Shown here one piece after another: positions 55,090 to 63,935 of a stretch of 64,000 nt of DNA; the stretch's first letter is position 1; each line of letters begins with the position of its first letter. The notes under the pieces are model-generated. The model did not search any database, was not told the DNA's origin, and saw only the letters and a list, made by a program, of their open reading frames with translations. Position numbers and translations under genes: made by a program. Source of the stretch: Desulfovibrio sp. X2. Its GTDB lineage: Bacteria > Desulfobacterota > Desulfovibrionia > Desulfovibrionales > Desulfovibrionaceae. The stretch is taken from positions 19,504 to 83,503 of the forward strand of contig NZ_ATHV01000013.1 of NCBI RefSeq assembly GCF_000422205.1, read 5' to 3'.

Positions 55090-58000
55090 CTACATCAGCT
55101 GAATCTGGCGCTCCTGGCGCACGGTCTTCGGAACCATGACCGAGGCGCGCAGGAGTTCCTGCGGCAGCGCCTCCAGGAAGCGCGAGGCCGGAAGCCTGAG
55201 CTCCCTGCCGTAGAGCATCCGGCTCTGGGCCCGGGAGAGGTAGAGCCTGCCCCTGGAGCGCGTGAGCCCCACGTAGAACAGCCGCCTCTCCTCGGCCTCG
55301 TCCGGCCTCTCGTCGGACGCCTTGCCCGAGAGGAAGCCCATGCCCGCGAACGGCAGGAGCCCGTCCTCCAGGGCGGGCAGGAAGACCGCGCCGAACTCGA
55401 GCCCCTTGGCCGCGTGCAGGGTCATGATCTGCACGCGCTCCGCCTTCTGGCGCACCTGCTCCGTGGCGCTCTGCAGATCCACCCAGTTGACGAGCCCGGC
55501 CCAGCCTCCCTGGACCTCGAAGGCCCGCGAGAACTCCTTGAACGGCCTGCCGTTCCAGAACATGCGGTCGAAGGGCTTGAGGTCCTGGAAATAGGCGGCC
55601 AGGCCGAGCGGCCCCTTGGCCAGGACTTTCTCCGGCACGGAAAGCGGTTCCGGCTCCTCGGCCGCGCCCTCGTCCGTGGGCTCGGCGGCAAGCCCTGCGG
55701 TCTGCAGGGCCACCTCGTCGGGCACGGTCATGCCCAGGAATCCCTTGGCCGTGGCCATGATGGCCGCGATGCGCGGCTCGAGCCAGAAGGCCTCGGCCTC
55801 GGGCACGGAGCAGGGCAGTCCCAGCCGTTCCAGGGTGCGGCGGATGGGGCCTGCCAGGGCCTTGAAGCGCACGAGGATCGCGATCTCCCCGGGCGAAAGG
55901 CCCCCGCCTCGGCCGCCGTCGAGCGTGGCGCTCGACCCGCCAAGCAGGGCGCGCACGCGCTCGCCGATCCAGGCGGCCTCGCGGGCCGCGTCCGGCGCGG
56001 TGAAGATGAGCTGCTCGCCGGGCTCGGAAAGATGGGCGCGCAGCGGCGCGCGGCCCGGGAACAGGGCCGCGGAGAGCGTGAGCACCGGCGGCGCGCTGCG
56101 GTAGTTCTCGGTCAGGCGCACGACCTCGAGGTTCGGCCAGGCCGCGCGCAGGTCGGCCTCCACCGCGGGCAGGGCGCCGCGGAAGGAATAGATGGACTGG
56201 TCCGGGTCGCCGATGGCGAAGAGCCCGGTCCCCTCCGGCCCGGCCAGGGCCTTGACCACGGCCAGCTGCAGGGCCGAGAGGTCCTGGACCTCGTCCACCA
56301 GCAGGTGGCGGTGGCGGCGTACGTAAATCCCGGACTCTATCTGCTCCAGCCAGAATTCGAGCAGGTCCGCGTAGTCCACCAGGTTCCAGTATTCCTTCTT
56401 CTTGACGTAGGGGCGGAAGGTCTCGCGCATGGCGTCGTCCACCGCCCGCTGCTCGCGGGCCAGCATGTACCCGGCGAAGGCCTGCTTCAGGCGCGCGCCG
56501 GAAAGCTCGGGCATGCACTCGGCGAAGACGCGGCGCGCCGAGTCCTCGTCCATGACCGTGGGCGCCTCGGCATAGGCCCCGGCCCAGTACTCGAAGGCCA
56601 GGGCGTGCAGGGTGTCGGCGCGCGGAAGCGCCGTGCCCTCCTCCTTGCCCCGGGCGAGCCGCTCGCGCATCTCGGCCGCGGCGCGGCGGGTGAAGGTCAC
56701 GGCCAGGATCTCCGAGGCCGGGGTGCCCGCGGCCATGAGCGCCTCGGCGCGGCCCATGAGGGTCTGGGTCTTGCCCGTGCCGGGACCGGCCAGCACCAGG
56801 ACCGGGTGCGGCCCGGCCGCCATGGCCTGCTGCTGCGCCTCGTTCCAGGCGGGCGCGGCGGGGCGCGCGGGCTGAAAGACTGTCAGCGGGGCCGCGTCCG
56901 CGTCCGCGCCGGATTTCCCGGGCGCGGGAGCCGCGCCTGCCGGAGCGATTTCGGAACGGGCCGTGTCGGCCTTTTCGCCCGAAGCTTGGGCGGACTGGGC
57001 GGGCCTGGCCTCCGCGCCCGGAAGCAGGCCGCCGGAAAGGCCCGTGGCCAGGAAGCGGCCCTGGCGCATCTCCTGCTTCTCGGCCTGGGAGAAGACCGAG
57101 ATGACGCCGAACTGGCCGTCGAAGCCGGGATCGCGCAGCACCCTGCCCTGGCGCATGCGGCCCACGGCCTCGCCGAGCAGGGGGTGGACCCGGGAGAGGT
57201 CCTCGGGCGGCACGTCGCAGAGCACGCCCATCTCCGAGCCGAAGCGGGAGACGGCCTTGGTGTAGAGGGCCTGGGATTTCTTGGTGCCGGGCCCGGCGCC
57301 GATGACCTCGCCGCAGACCTCGGACAGCGGGATGAGCGAGGAGAAGGCGGGTTGGCCCTGCGGGTTCTCGGGCGCCTCGCGGTCGGCCAGCTCCATGACG
57401 CGGTGCAGCACGCCGAGCGTCAGCGGCTTGCCGCAGACCGGGCAGATGTTGCCCCGGGCCATGGCGTCGCGCGGCTCCAGCACCACGCCGCACTTGCGGT
57501 GGCCGTCCAGGTGGTACTTGCCCTCCTCGGGGAAGAACTCGTAGGTGCCGAGGAATCCCTGGCCCAGCCCCTCGCCCTTGAGGGAGCGGTAGATGGTCTC
57601 GTAGGTCATCTCGCCGGAAAAGATGTTGGCCTCGCGGCCGAGCTTCTCGCCGGAATGGGCGTCGGAGTTCGAGATCAGGCGGAAGCGGTCGAGCCCGGAG
57701 ATGAGGCGGTTCATGTCCGGGTCGGAGGACAGGCCGGTCTCCAGGGCGAAAATCTCCGACGAGAGGTCGCCGAAGCACTCCTCCATGGAGTCGAAGCCCG
57801 AGGCCGAGCCGAAGAGCGAGAACCACGGCGTCCAGATGTGCGCGGGCACGAGGAAGGACATGCCGCCGAGCTCGAGGACCATCTCGAGAAGGTTCTTGGA
57901 GTCGAGCCCCAGGATGGGGCGGCCGTCCGAGGCGAGGTTGCCGATGGCCGAGAGCCTGGCGTTCAGCTCGCGCGCCTTGTCCAGGGAGGGCACGAAGACC

Positions 58001-58338
58001 AGGTTGTGCACCTTGCGCACGCGTCCGCCGCGCTTGTAGATGGAGCTTATCTCCGCCTGGAGCACGAAGCGCGTGCGGCCCTGGGGCAGCCAGCCGTCCA
58101 GGTGCGGGATCTCCGAGGAGAGCCCCTTGGGCGAGCGCAGGGTCAGGAGGCCTGAGCCGTCGTCCACGCAGGACTCGGCGATCTCCTCGAGCCATTTGGG
58201 ATGGGTGAAGTCCCCCGTGCCGATGACCTCCAGGCCCTTGGCCAGGGCCCAGGCGGAGAGGTGGCGGGGGGTCAGGGCCTTGGACGTGGCCCGGGAATAC
58301 CGTGAGTGGATGTGTAAATCGGCTCTGAACCGTTCCAT
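55090..58338 (-). CDS. EndoQ-like PHP nuclease fused to UvrD-type helicase
   Basis: A 1082-aa fusion. Residues about 1-400 resemble endonuclease Q: PHP metal motifs ADLHIHSRYSRAT (Asp7, His9), GTGDFTHPKW and ISNSDAHSG, plus a zinc-finger-like set (Cys283, Cys299, Cys302 in ICPVCG). A linker of about 90 residues (405-495) is low-complexity. Residues about 498-1082 are a superfamily 1 helicase: Walker A LAGPGTGKT, FTRRAAAEMRERL, VDEVQDLSALQL, GDPDQSIYSFRGA, VRLTENYRSAPPV, MTLHAAKGLEFGAVFLPAL and YVGLTRSRGRLYLSRA. EndoQ cuts 5' to deaminated bases and abasic sites; the helicase could open the nick. A start at 58434 is possible, but the PHP domain begins at the ATG at 58338. Confidence 0.88.
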   Translation of the reverse strand: MERFRADLHIHSRYSRATSKALTPRHLSAWALAKGLEVIGTGDFTHPKWLEEIAESCVDDGSGLLTLRSPKGLSSEIPHLDGWLPQGRTRFVLQAEISSIYKRGGRVRKVHNLVFVPSLDKARELNARLSAIGNLASDGRPILGLDSKNLLEMVLELGGMSFLVPAHIWTPWFSLFGSASGFDSMEECFGDLSSEIFALETGLSSDPDMNRLISGLDRFRLISNSDAHSGEKLGREANIFSGEMTYETIYRSLKGEGLGQGFLGTYEFFPEEGKYHLDGHRKCGVVLEPRDAMARGNICPVCGKPLTLGVLHRVMELADREAPENPQGQPAFSSLIPLSEVCGEVIGAGPGTKKSQALYTKAVSRFGSEMGVLCDVPPEDLSRVHPLLGEAVGRMRQGRVLRDPGFDGQFGVISVFSQAEKQEMRQGRFLATGLSGGLLPGAEARPAQSAQASGEKADTARSEIAPAGAAPAPGKSGADADAAPLTVFQPARPAAPAWNEAQQQAMAAGPHPVLVLAGPGTGKTQTLMGRAEALMAAGTPASEILAVTFTRRAAAEMRERLARGKEEGTALPRADTLHALAFEYWAGAYAEAPTVMDEDSARRVFAECMPELSGARLKQAFAGYMLAREQRAVDDAMRETFRPYVKKKEYWNLVDYADLLEFWLEQIESGIYVRRHRHLLVDEVQDLSALQLAVVKALAGPEGTGLFAIGDPDQSIYSFRGALPAVEADLRAAWPNLEVVRLTENYRSAPPVLTLSAALFPGRAPLRAHLSEPGEQLIFTAPDAAREAAWIGERVRALLGGSSATLDGGRGGGLSPGEIAILVRFKALAGPIRRTLERLGLPCSVPEAEAFWLEPRIAAIMATAKGFLGMTVPDEVALQTAGLAAEPTDEGAAEEPEPLSVPEKVLAKGPLGLAAYFQDLKPFDRMFWNGRPFKEFSRAFEVQGGWAGLVNWVDLQSATEQVRQKAERVQIMTLHAAKGLEFGAVFLPALEDGLLPFAGMGFLSGKASDERPDEAEERRLFYVGLTRSRGRLYLSRAQSRMLYGRELRLPASRFLEALPQELLRASVMVPKTVRQERQIQLM

Positions 58339-58530
58339 GCAGGCGTCGTCGGCGTCCCTCGCGCGTCGTAAGAAGGCCCCTGGTGAAGTGCGCGCCCGGC
58401 CGTCAGTCGACACGGGCCGCAGCCGTCCCTTCATACCCGTTTTCGGCCGCGAAGACCACCGCCGCGTGGCCTCCGGGTCAGCTTATTTGTTCATCAACTA
58501 TTTCGATGGGTTGTATTTGCCTTGAAGATG

Positions 58531-59361
58531 TCATCCCTGGCCGCAGTCCGTGGGGTCGCCGAAGAGCTTGTCCAGGGCGTGGGGCAGGGCGGGCAGGATG
58601 GCCCCGAGCGTCTCGCGCACGGCCTTGGGCGAGCCGGGCATGTTGACCACGATGCTCTGCCCGATGGTCCCGGCCACGGCGCGGGAGATGGCCGCGTGCG
58701 GCGTCTTCTCCAGCGAGGTCAGGGTCATGGCCCGCTCGAAGCCGGGCAGCCGCTTGTCGATGACGGCGAGCGTCGCCTCGGGCGTCACGTCGCGCGGGCC
58801 GAGGCCGGTTCCGCCGGTGGTCAGGATGAGGTCGAAGCCTTCCACCAGCGCGAGCGAGGAGAGAAGCCCGCGCAAGAGCCCCTCGTCGTCCGGGATGACC
58901 AGGCCGCGCGCCAGCGAGAGCTCCATGGCCGAGCCGCAGAGCTCCTCGATGAGCGGGCCCGAGGCGTCCGTGCGCTCGCCCCGGCTGCCCTTGTCCGAGA
59001 GGGTGATCCAGGCCAGCGAGATGCCGCGTCGCTCCACCGTGAAGGTCGTCTCCACGGACAGGGCGCAGGGCTTTTTCGCGCGCAGCAGGGTGGCCAGGGA
59101 GGCGGGGGGCGTGGGCGTCGCCGGGGCGTCCGTGCCCTGGCCGGGCCACACGGCCGTGCCCGTGGCCTGGAACACCGCCTCGCCCGCGAGCGAGAGTATC
59201 CAGCCCGCGCGCGGCCGGGGCGAGCCCGGGGCGCAGGCGAGCAGGGGCAGGGTGATGCCGGGCAGGGGACCCTGGACCAGGGCGCAGGTGTCCCCGGCGT
59301 CGCAGGCCAGCCCCTCGGGCGCGGTGACGGCGAGCAGGGCGGGCCGCATCTGGGATGTCAT
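58531..59361 (-). CDS. MogA/MoaB-family protein with extra N-terminal domain
   Basis: A 276-aa protein. The C-terminal half (about residues 110-270) is a molybdopterin-adenylyltransferase fold: AWITLSDKGSRGERTDASG, LILTTGGTGLGPRDVTPEA, the MTLTSLEKTPHAAISRAVAG segment and VVNMPGSPKAVRETL. The N-terminal about 105 residues (cysteines in LACDAGDTCALVQ) are not an MPT domain that I recognise. It should act in adenylylation of molybdopterin, consistent with the molybdoenzyme at 22697. Its ATG overlaps the DUF523 stop by 4 bp. Confidence 0.85.
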   Translation of the reverse strand: MTSQMRPALLAVTAPEGLACDAGDTCALVQGPLPGITLPLLACAPGSPRPRAGWILSLAGEAVFQATGTAVWPGQGTDAPATPTPPASLATLLRAKKPCALSVETTFTVERRGISLAWITLSDKGSRGERTDASGPLIEELCGSAMELSLARGLVIPDDEGLLRGLLSSLALVEGFDLILTTGGTGLGPRDVTPEATLAVIDKRLPGFERAMTLTSLEKTPHAAISRAVAGTIGQSIVVNMPGSPKAVRETLGAILPALPHALDKLFGDPTDCGQG

Positions 59362-59939
59362 GGTCTCTCCTTGGGGGATGAATCCGGTGCGGGGGCGGTC
59401 TCGGCGGGCGCCTGGGCCCGGGCCAGGGCCACGCGGGCGAAGGATTCGAGCGCCGCGGAATCGGCCAGGACGCGCTCGTCGGCCACGGGCACGCCCGGGA
59501 AGCGGCGGCGCACCTGGCGCGCGAACAGGCCCAGGGAGCGTCCGATCTCGCGGCTCTCCCGCTTGTCCGGCGAGGGGCCCACGCGGTCGTACACCGGGAT
59601 GGGCGTGACCGCGGCGCAGGTCGGGGACCTGCTCTTGAGCACGAAGGCCGCCGGATTCCTTCCGGCCAGGGCCTCCACCATCTCCAGGATGCGGCCGGTG
59701 ACGCGGAAGGTGTAGTCCGTGCCGGTGGCGACGCCGATCATCAGGGGCGAGAAGGGCGTGCCGGAAAGGTTGATGGGCTCGCGGGGCACGGGCAGGCCCG
59801 CCGCCACCTCGGGGCAGAGCGCCAGGATCTCGAAGTCGCGCGCGAGATATTCCACGAGGCGCGCGGCGTAGACGGGCCGCCCGTCGTACCGCGTCCTCCG
59901 CCCGGCGAGGCAGGCGCTCATGACCAAAAGCGGCTGCAT
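59358..59939 (-). CDS. DUF523 family protein
   Basis: A 193-aa soluble protein with the DUF523 hallmarks: MSACLAGRRTRYDG at the start, LCPEVAAGLPVPREP near residue 41, FVLKSRSPTCA near 98 and a pattern of conserved Cys (Cys10, Cys42, Cys107) that could bind a metal or cluster. The tail after residue 170 is Ala/Pro-rich. Function is unknown. It is coupled to the MogA-like gene, and lies 7 bp after the DUF1614 gene. Confidence 0.88.
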   Translation of the reverse strand: MQPLLVMSACLAGRRTRYDGRPVYAARLVEYLARDFEILALCPEVAAGLPVPREPINLSGTPFSPLMIGVATGTDYTFRVTGRILEMVEALAGRNPAAFVLKSRSPTCAAVTPIPVYDRVGPSPDKRESREIGRSLGLFARQVRRRFPGVPVADERVLADSAALESFARVALARAQAPAETAPAPDSSPKERP

Positions 59940-59946
59940 GGCTGCC

Positions 59947-60654
59947 TCAGGCCAGGAGCACGGCCAGGATGCCGGTGATGAAGATGCCGTCGAACGTTCC
60001 CGCGCCGCCGATGGAAAGCATGGGGGCCTCCAACTCCTTCATGGTCGCGGGCCGGAGCAGGTGCATCACGTCCGCGCCGATGAGCGTGCCGAGCGAGCCG
60101 GAGACGTAGGCCACCGCCGGGGCCTGCGCGGGCGGCGCCAGGGTGATGGCCGCCAGCGCCGTGACCAGGGGCGGCACCAGGATGGGGATGCCGATGCCCA
60201 CGCCCTGCACCGGCCGGGCGAGCTTGTAGCAGACCGCGCTGACAACGACCACGGCGATGATCAGGGGCAGGGAGACGCCCATGTGCGAGACGAGCCAGGC
60301 CGAGAGGAAGCAGGGGATGATGCAGCCGCCCATGTTCACGGCCACGGTCTGGTCCACGAGCGTGCCCTCCTCGCAGCGCATCCAGGGGCCGCGCTGGTGG
60401 CGGAACATCAGGGAGAGGTCCGGCTTGCAGACCTTGACCTGGCGCCCGGTGCGGAACAGCGGCAGGTTCACCGCCGCGCCGAAGAGCGTGCCCATGAGCA
60501 GCAGGAAGCCCTGGTTCGGGGTCAGGCCGAGCTTGGCGAAGGCGATGGTGATGACACCCACCTGGACGAAGGCGAAGAGAAAGGCCAGAACCAGGAAGAG
60601 GACGACCATGAAGACGCCGCCGAGCGGGAGATGGAAGGATGGGCCTCTTTGCAT
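59947..60654 (-). CDS. DUF1614 family membrane protein
   Basis: A 235-aa inner-membrane protein with about seven hydrophobic segments. GTLVDQTVAVNMGGCIIPCFLSAWL, the ISVAYVSGSLGTLIGADVMHL-like segment (reading VAYVSGSLGTLIGADVMHL) and the C-terminal SIGGAGTFDGIFITGILAV are typical of DUF1614. Function is unknown. It is first of a three-gene unit with DUF523 and the MogA-like gene, driven by a good promoter at 60691-60719. Confidence 0.85.
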   Translation of the reverse strand: MQRGPSFHLPLGGVFMVVLFLVLAFLFAFVQVGVITIAFAKLGLTPNQGFLLLMGTLFGAAVNLPLFRTGRQVKVCKPDLSLMFRHQRGPWMRCEEGTLVDQTVAVNMGGCIIPCFLSAWLVSHMGVSLPLIIAVVVVSAVCYKLARPVQGVGIGIPILVPPLVTALAAITLAPPAQAPAVAYVSGSLGTLIGADVMHLLRPATMKELEAPMLSIGGAGTFDGIFITGILAVLLA

Positions 60655-60690
60655 GTCGCCTCGCGGGGTTTGGGTGCGATCAAGTCTTCA

Positions 60691-60719
60691 TCTATAGATC
60701 GCTCTTGCGCGCATGGCAA
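60691..60719 (-). promoter_or_regulatory. Sigma-70 promoter of the DUF1614-DUF523-MogA-like unit
   Basis: On the minus strand TTGCCA (60714-60719) and TATAGA (60691-60696) are separated by 17 bp, giving a start near 60684 and a leader of about 30 nt. Confidence 0.65.
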
Positions 60720-60775
60720 GAAACCGGCACCCTGCGTTCGCCTCACGCACCATTTTCCGGACGAAGGAGCATTCC

Positions 60776-61660
60776 ATGAAGGGCATCATCCTGGCAGGCG
60801 GGTCGGGCACGCGGCTCTCCCCCATCACGCGCGGCGTGTGCAAGCAGCTGCTGCCGCTCTACGACAAGCCCATGGTCTACTACCCCCTGTCCGTGCTCAT
60901 GCTCGCGGGCATCCGGGACATCTGCATCATCTCCACCCCGCAGGACCTGCCGCGCTTCCGGCAGATGTTCGGCACGGGCGAGCGCCTCGGCCTCTCGCTC
61001 ACCTACATCGAGCAGCCGCGGCCCGAGGGGCTGGCCCAGGCCTTCCTCCTGGCCGAGGAGTTCATCGGGGCCGATCCGGTCTGCCTGGTGCTCGGGGACA
61101 ACGTCTTCTACGGCCAGGGGCTCTCGAAGAAGCTGCAGGAGTGCGCGCGCCTGGAGAAGGGCGGCCTGGTCTTCGGCTACAAGGTCAAGGACCCGGAGCG
61201 CTACGGCGTGGTGGAGTTCGACGCCGCGGGCCGCGCCATCAGCATCGAGGAGAAGCCCGAGCGCCCCAAGTCGCGCTACGCGGTCACGGGGCTCTACTTC
61301 TACGACAACTCCGTCGTCTCCATCGCCAAGGGGCTCGCGCCGTCCCCGCGCGGCGAGCTCGAGATCACGGACGTGAACAACGCCTACCTCGCGCGCGGCG
61401 AACTGCGCGTGGAGTTCCTGGGCCGGGGCTACGCCTGGCTCGACACCGGCACCTTCGAGTCGCTGCACCAGGCCGCGGGCTTCGTGCAGGTCATCCAGCA
61501 GCGCCAGGACCTCGTGGTGGCCTGCATCGAGGAGATCGCCTTCCGCATGGGCTACATCGGCCTCGACCAACTGGAAGAGCTCGGCCGCGAGATGTCCAAG
61601 AACACCTACGGGCAATACATCCTCGACGTCGTGCGCGAGGAGCGCAGTTCAGGGCGCTGA
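60776..61660 (+). CDS. rfbA: Glucose-1-phosphate thymidylyltransferase
   Basis: A 294-aa RmlA/RfbA enzyme making dTDP-glucose, first step of dTDP-rhamnose and related sugar synthesis. The signature [53 protein letters not shown] and [15 protein letters not shown] are all intact. AAGGAG lies 6 nt before the ATG. It stands without the rfbBCD genes, which must be elsewhere. Two hairpins follow. Confidence 0.96.
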   Translation: MKGIILAGGSGTRLSPITRGVCKQLLPLYDKPMVYYPLSVLMLAGIRDICIISTPQDLPRFRQMFGTGERLGLSLTYIEQPRPEGLAQAFLLAEEFIGADPVCLVLGDNVFYGQGLSKKLQECARLEKGGLVFGYKVKDPERYGVVEFDAAGRAISIEEKPERPKSRYAVTGLYFYDNSVVSIAKGLAPSPRGELEITDVNNAYLARGELRVEFLGRGYAWLDTGTFESLHQAAGFVQVIQQRQDLVVACIEEIAFRMGYIGLDQLEELGREMSKNTYGQYILDVVREERSSGR

Positions 61661-61687
61661 AAACGCGCCGTCCGCGGCGTTGCTGCG

Positions 61688-61762
61688 AAACGTTCAGGCC
61701 CTCGCGTAGGTGGACTACGCGAGGGTCTGAACGTTTCTTGCGCCTTGCATCCGGCGCTTTTT
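61688..61762. terminator. Long hairpin plus intrinsic terminator after rfbA
   Basis: A 49-nt hairpin has arms 61688-61709 and 61715-61736 (22 bp, one G-T position) and a 5-nt loop. It is followed by GCGCC / GGCGC (61740-61744, 61753-61757) and TTTTTGAG, a short terminator. The first element is unusually long and perfect for a terminator and may be a repeated intergenic element. Confidence 0.75.
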
Positions 61763-61819
61763 GAGCGGCCTGAGGGACTGGGGCGTTTGTGTCGGGGGCG
61801 GCCGCTTGGGTCGCCTTTT

Positions 61820-62521
61820 TCAGTGCAGGAAGAGGGCGACCAGGGGGGCAACGGCGACGCAGGAGAGCCCGGCCAGGACCATGACCAGACCGGCCACGGA
61901 GCCTTCCTCCCGGCCCACCTCGCGCGCCTTGGCCACGCCCACGCCGTGCGCGCCCATGCCGAACATCATCCCCCGGGCCAGGGTCGAGCGCAGGGGCAGC
62001 AGCTTGCGCAGGCTCTCCCCCACCATGCCCCCGAGAATCCCCGTGACGACCACGCAGACCGCGGTCAGGTCCGGCCTGCCGCCCACGTCGCTGGACGCGG
62101 CCATGGCGAAAGGCGTGGTGAAGGAGCGCGGCAGCAGGGTGCGGCAGAGCTCCGGCGAGAGGCTGAGCCAGGTGGCCAGCAGCCACGAGCTGCCCAGCGC
62201 CACGGAGCAGCCGACCACGAGCCCCACGGCCAGGATAGGCCAGTGGCGCCGGATCAGCTCGCGCTGCTCGTAGATGGGCAGGGCGAAGGCCACGGTGGTC
62301 GGGCCGAGCAGGGTCAGGAGCCAGTGCGTGCCCACCAGGTACTCGCGGTAGCTGGTGTGCAGGAGAAGGGCCGGGACCAGGCAGAAGAGCCAGGAGAGCA
62401 GCAGCGGCGAGCTCCACCAGGCCCCGGTGCGGCGGTTCACGGCGCGCGCCGCGAGATAGAAGAGCGGCGTGGCCAGCGCCCAGAACACGGGCAGGGCGAC
62501 GTGCCAGAGCCCGCTATGCAT
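61820..62521 (-). CDS. lrgB: LrgB/CidB-family membrane protein
   Basis: A 233-aa membrane protein with six to seven hydrophobic segments. LLGPTTVAFALPIYEQRELIRRHW, RSFTTPFAMAASSDVGG-like SFTTPFAMAA, LTAVCVVVTGILGGMVG and GMGAHGVGVAKA are typical of LrgB. With LrgA it forms the pair linked to control of murein hydrolase export, and in some organisms to transport of three-carbon acids. The ATG overlaps the lrgA stop by 8 bp. Confidence 0.9.
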   Translation of the reverse strand: MHSGLWHVALPVFWALATPLFYLAARAVNRRTGAWWSSPLLLSWLFCLVPALLLHTSYREYLVGTHWLLTLLGPTTVAFALPIYEQRELIRRHWPILAVGLVVGCSVALGSSWLLATWLSLSPELCRTLLPRSFTTPFAMAASSDVGGRPDLTAVCVVVTGILGGMVGESLRKLLPLRSTLARGMMFGMGAHGVGVAKAREVGREEGSVAGLVMVLAGLSCVAVAPLVALFLH

Positions 62522-62915
62522 GGCGGTTCCCCAGGCGGAAGCAGAACTCCACGGCCAGGGCCGTGGTGGTCATGACCGCCACCGTGCCCGCCACGATGAC
62601 CAGCAGGACCTTGAGGCCCACGAGGCTCATCAGCTCGCGGTGGTCGAGCACGGCCAGGGTGGCGGGGACGAAGAAGAGGATCATGTGGTCGAGCAGGCTC
62701 GACGAGCCGCGGCGAAGCCACCCGGCGGGCACGCGGCCCGAGAGGAGCAGGATGAGCAGCGCCGCCATGCCGAGCACGCCGCCGGGCATGGGCAGGGACA
62801 GGGCGCTCGCGAGCCGGTCGAAGGGCCACCAGATGGCCGAGAGTACGCCGATCTGCAGCCATCTGCTGCGATGAAGCGCCCTGCGGCCGGAAAGCTTGAG
62901 CGATGTGAAACTCAT
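62514..62915 (-). CDS. lrgA: LrgA/CidA-family holin-like membrane protein
   Basis: A 133-aa protein with four hydrophobic segments. The segment LPMPGGVLGMAALLILLL and the following SSSLLDHMILFFVPATLAVLDH (in parts) are the hallmark of the LrgA/CidA family. It is translationally coupled to lrgB and divergent from a LysR-type regulator, the usual arrangement with CidR-like control. Confidence 0.9.
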   Translation of the reverse strand: MSFTSLKLSGRRALHRSRWLQIGVLSAIWWPFDRLASALSLPMPGGVLGMAALLILLLSGRVPAGWLRRGSSSLLDHMILFFVPATLAVLDHRELMSLVGLKVLLVIVAGTVAVMTTTALAVEFCFRLGNRHA

Positions 62916-63008
62916 GTTCGTTCTCCTTGTGCACCTCGAAGCTAGGCACGCCTGAACTATTTGTGAAATGAATTGTAGGAATGAAAGTTATGCCCTATGG
63001 GAATGGGC

Positions 63009-63935
63009 ATGGAACTTCGGAACCTTCGCGTCTTCGTCGAGGTGGTGCGGCAGGGCGGCTTTTCCGCCGCGGCCAAGACGGCCTTCATGACCCAGCCGAG
63101 CGTGAGCAAGGCCGTGAAGCAGCTCGAGGACGAGTGCGGCGCGCAGCTTCTGGAGCGGCTGGGCGGAGGGGTGCGGCTCACGGACGCGGGCGAGGTGGTC
63201 TACGGCCGGGCCCTGGCCATGCTCGCGGAGCGCGACCGTCTCCTGGCCGACCTCGCCGAGCTGCAGGGGCTCATCCAGGGCAAGCTGCGCCTGGGGCTGC
63301 CTCCCTTCGGCAGCAGCCTGCTCTTCGCGCCGCTCATCGCGGAGTACCGCAGCCTGCACCCTGGCGTGGAGATCGACCTCCTCGAGCGCGGCAGCGCGGC
63401 CCTGGAGGAGGCGGTGCTGGAAGGCCACATCGAGCTTGCCGTCTCGCTCCTGCCCGTGGCGGACGACTTCGCGCGCCTGGAGGTGCGCGACGACCCTCTG
63501 ATGGCCGTGCTCTGGCGCGACCATCCCCTGGCCGCGCGCTCCTCGGTGCGCCTGGCCGAGCTCGCCGAGACCCCTTTCATCCTCTACGACAAGGGCTTCG
63601 CCCTCACCTCGCGCATCGAGGCCGCCTGCCTGCGCCGGGGTTTCTCGCCCCAGGCCGTGGCGCGCAGCGGCCAGGTGGACTTCATCTTCGCCCTGGTGGC
63701 GGCGGGTCTGGGCGTGGCCCTCATGCCGCGCGTCATGACCGAGCGGCAGGGCGCGCTGCCCGTGCGCGCGGTGCTGCTGGACGAGGCCGACCTGCGCTGG
63801 TGCGCGGTGATCGTCTGGCGGCGCGGGGCGCACCTCTCGCCGCCCGCCCGGGCCTGGCTCGCCCTGGCCGCGGCGCACTTCGGCACGGGCCGGTCCGGAC
63901 CGGACGCGACGGACGCGACGGGCGCGGCGGATTGA
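63009..63935 (+). CDS. LysR-family transcriptional regulator
   Basis: A 308-aa regulator. The N-terminal winged HTH (ELRNLRVFVEVVRQGGFSAAAK, QPSVSKAVKQLEDECGAQLLER, in parts) is followed by a substrate-binding domain from about residue 88 (GKLRLGLPPFGSSLLFAPLI). Three in-frame ATG codons occur (62997, 63003, 63009); the third begins the canonical MELRNLR and has GGGA 6 nt before it. It is divergent from lrgA with 93 bp between, so control of lrgAB is very likely. The C-terminal tail is Asp/Thr/Ala repetitive (DATDATGAAD). Its effector is unknown. Confidence 0.92.
   Translation: MELRNLRVFVEVVRQGGFSAAAKTAFMTQPSVSKAVKQLEDECGAQLLERLGGGVRLTDAGEVVYGRALAMLAERDRLLADLAELQGLIQGKLRLGLPPFGSSLLFAPLIAEYRSLHPGVEIDLLERGSAALEEAVLEGHIELAVSLLPVADDFARLEVRDDPLMAVLWRDHPLAARSSVRLAELAETPFILYDKGFALTSRIEAACLRRGFSPQAVARSGQVDFIFALVAAGLGVALMPRVMTERQGALPVRAVLLDEADLRWCAVIVWRRGAHLSPPARAWLALAAAHFGTGRSGPDATDATGAAD

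Noticed and set aside
54880..58155. A 1091-codon frame on the plus strand opposite the EndoQ-UvrD gene
   Set aside because: The minus-strand reading has all helicase and PHP motifs in order; the opposite frame has none.
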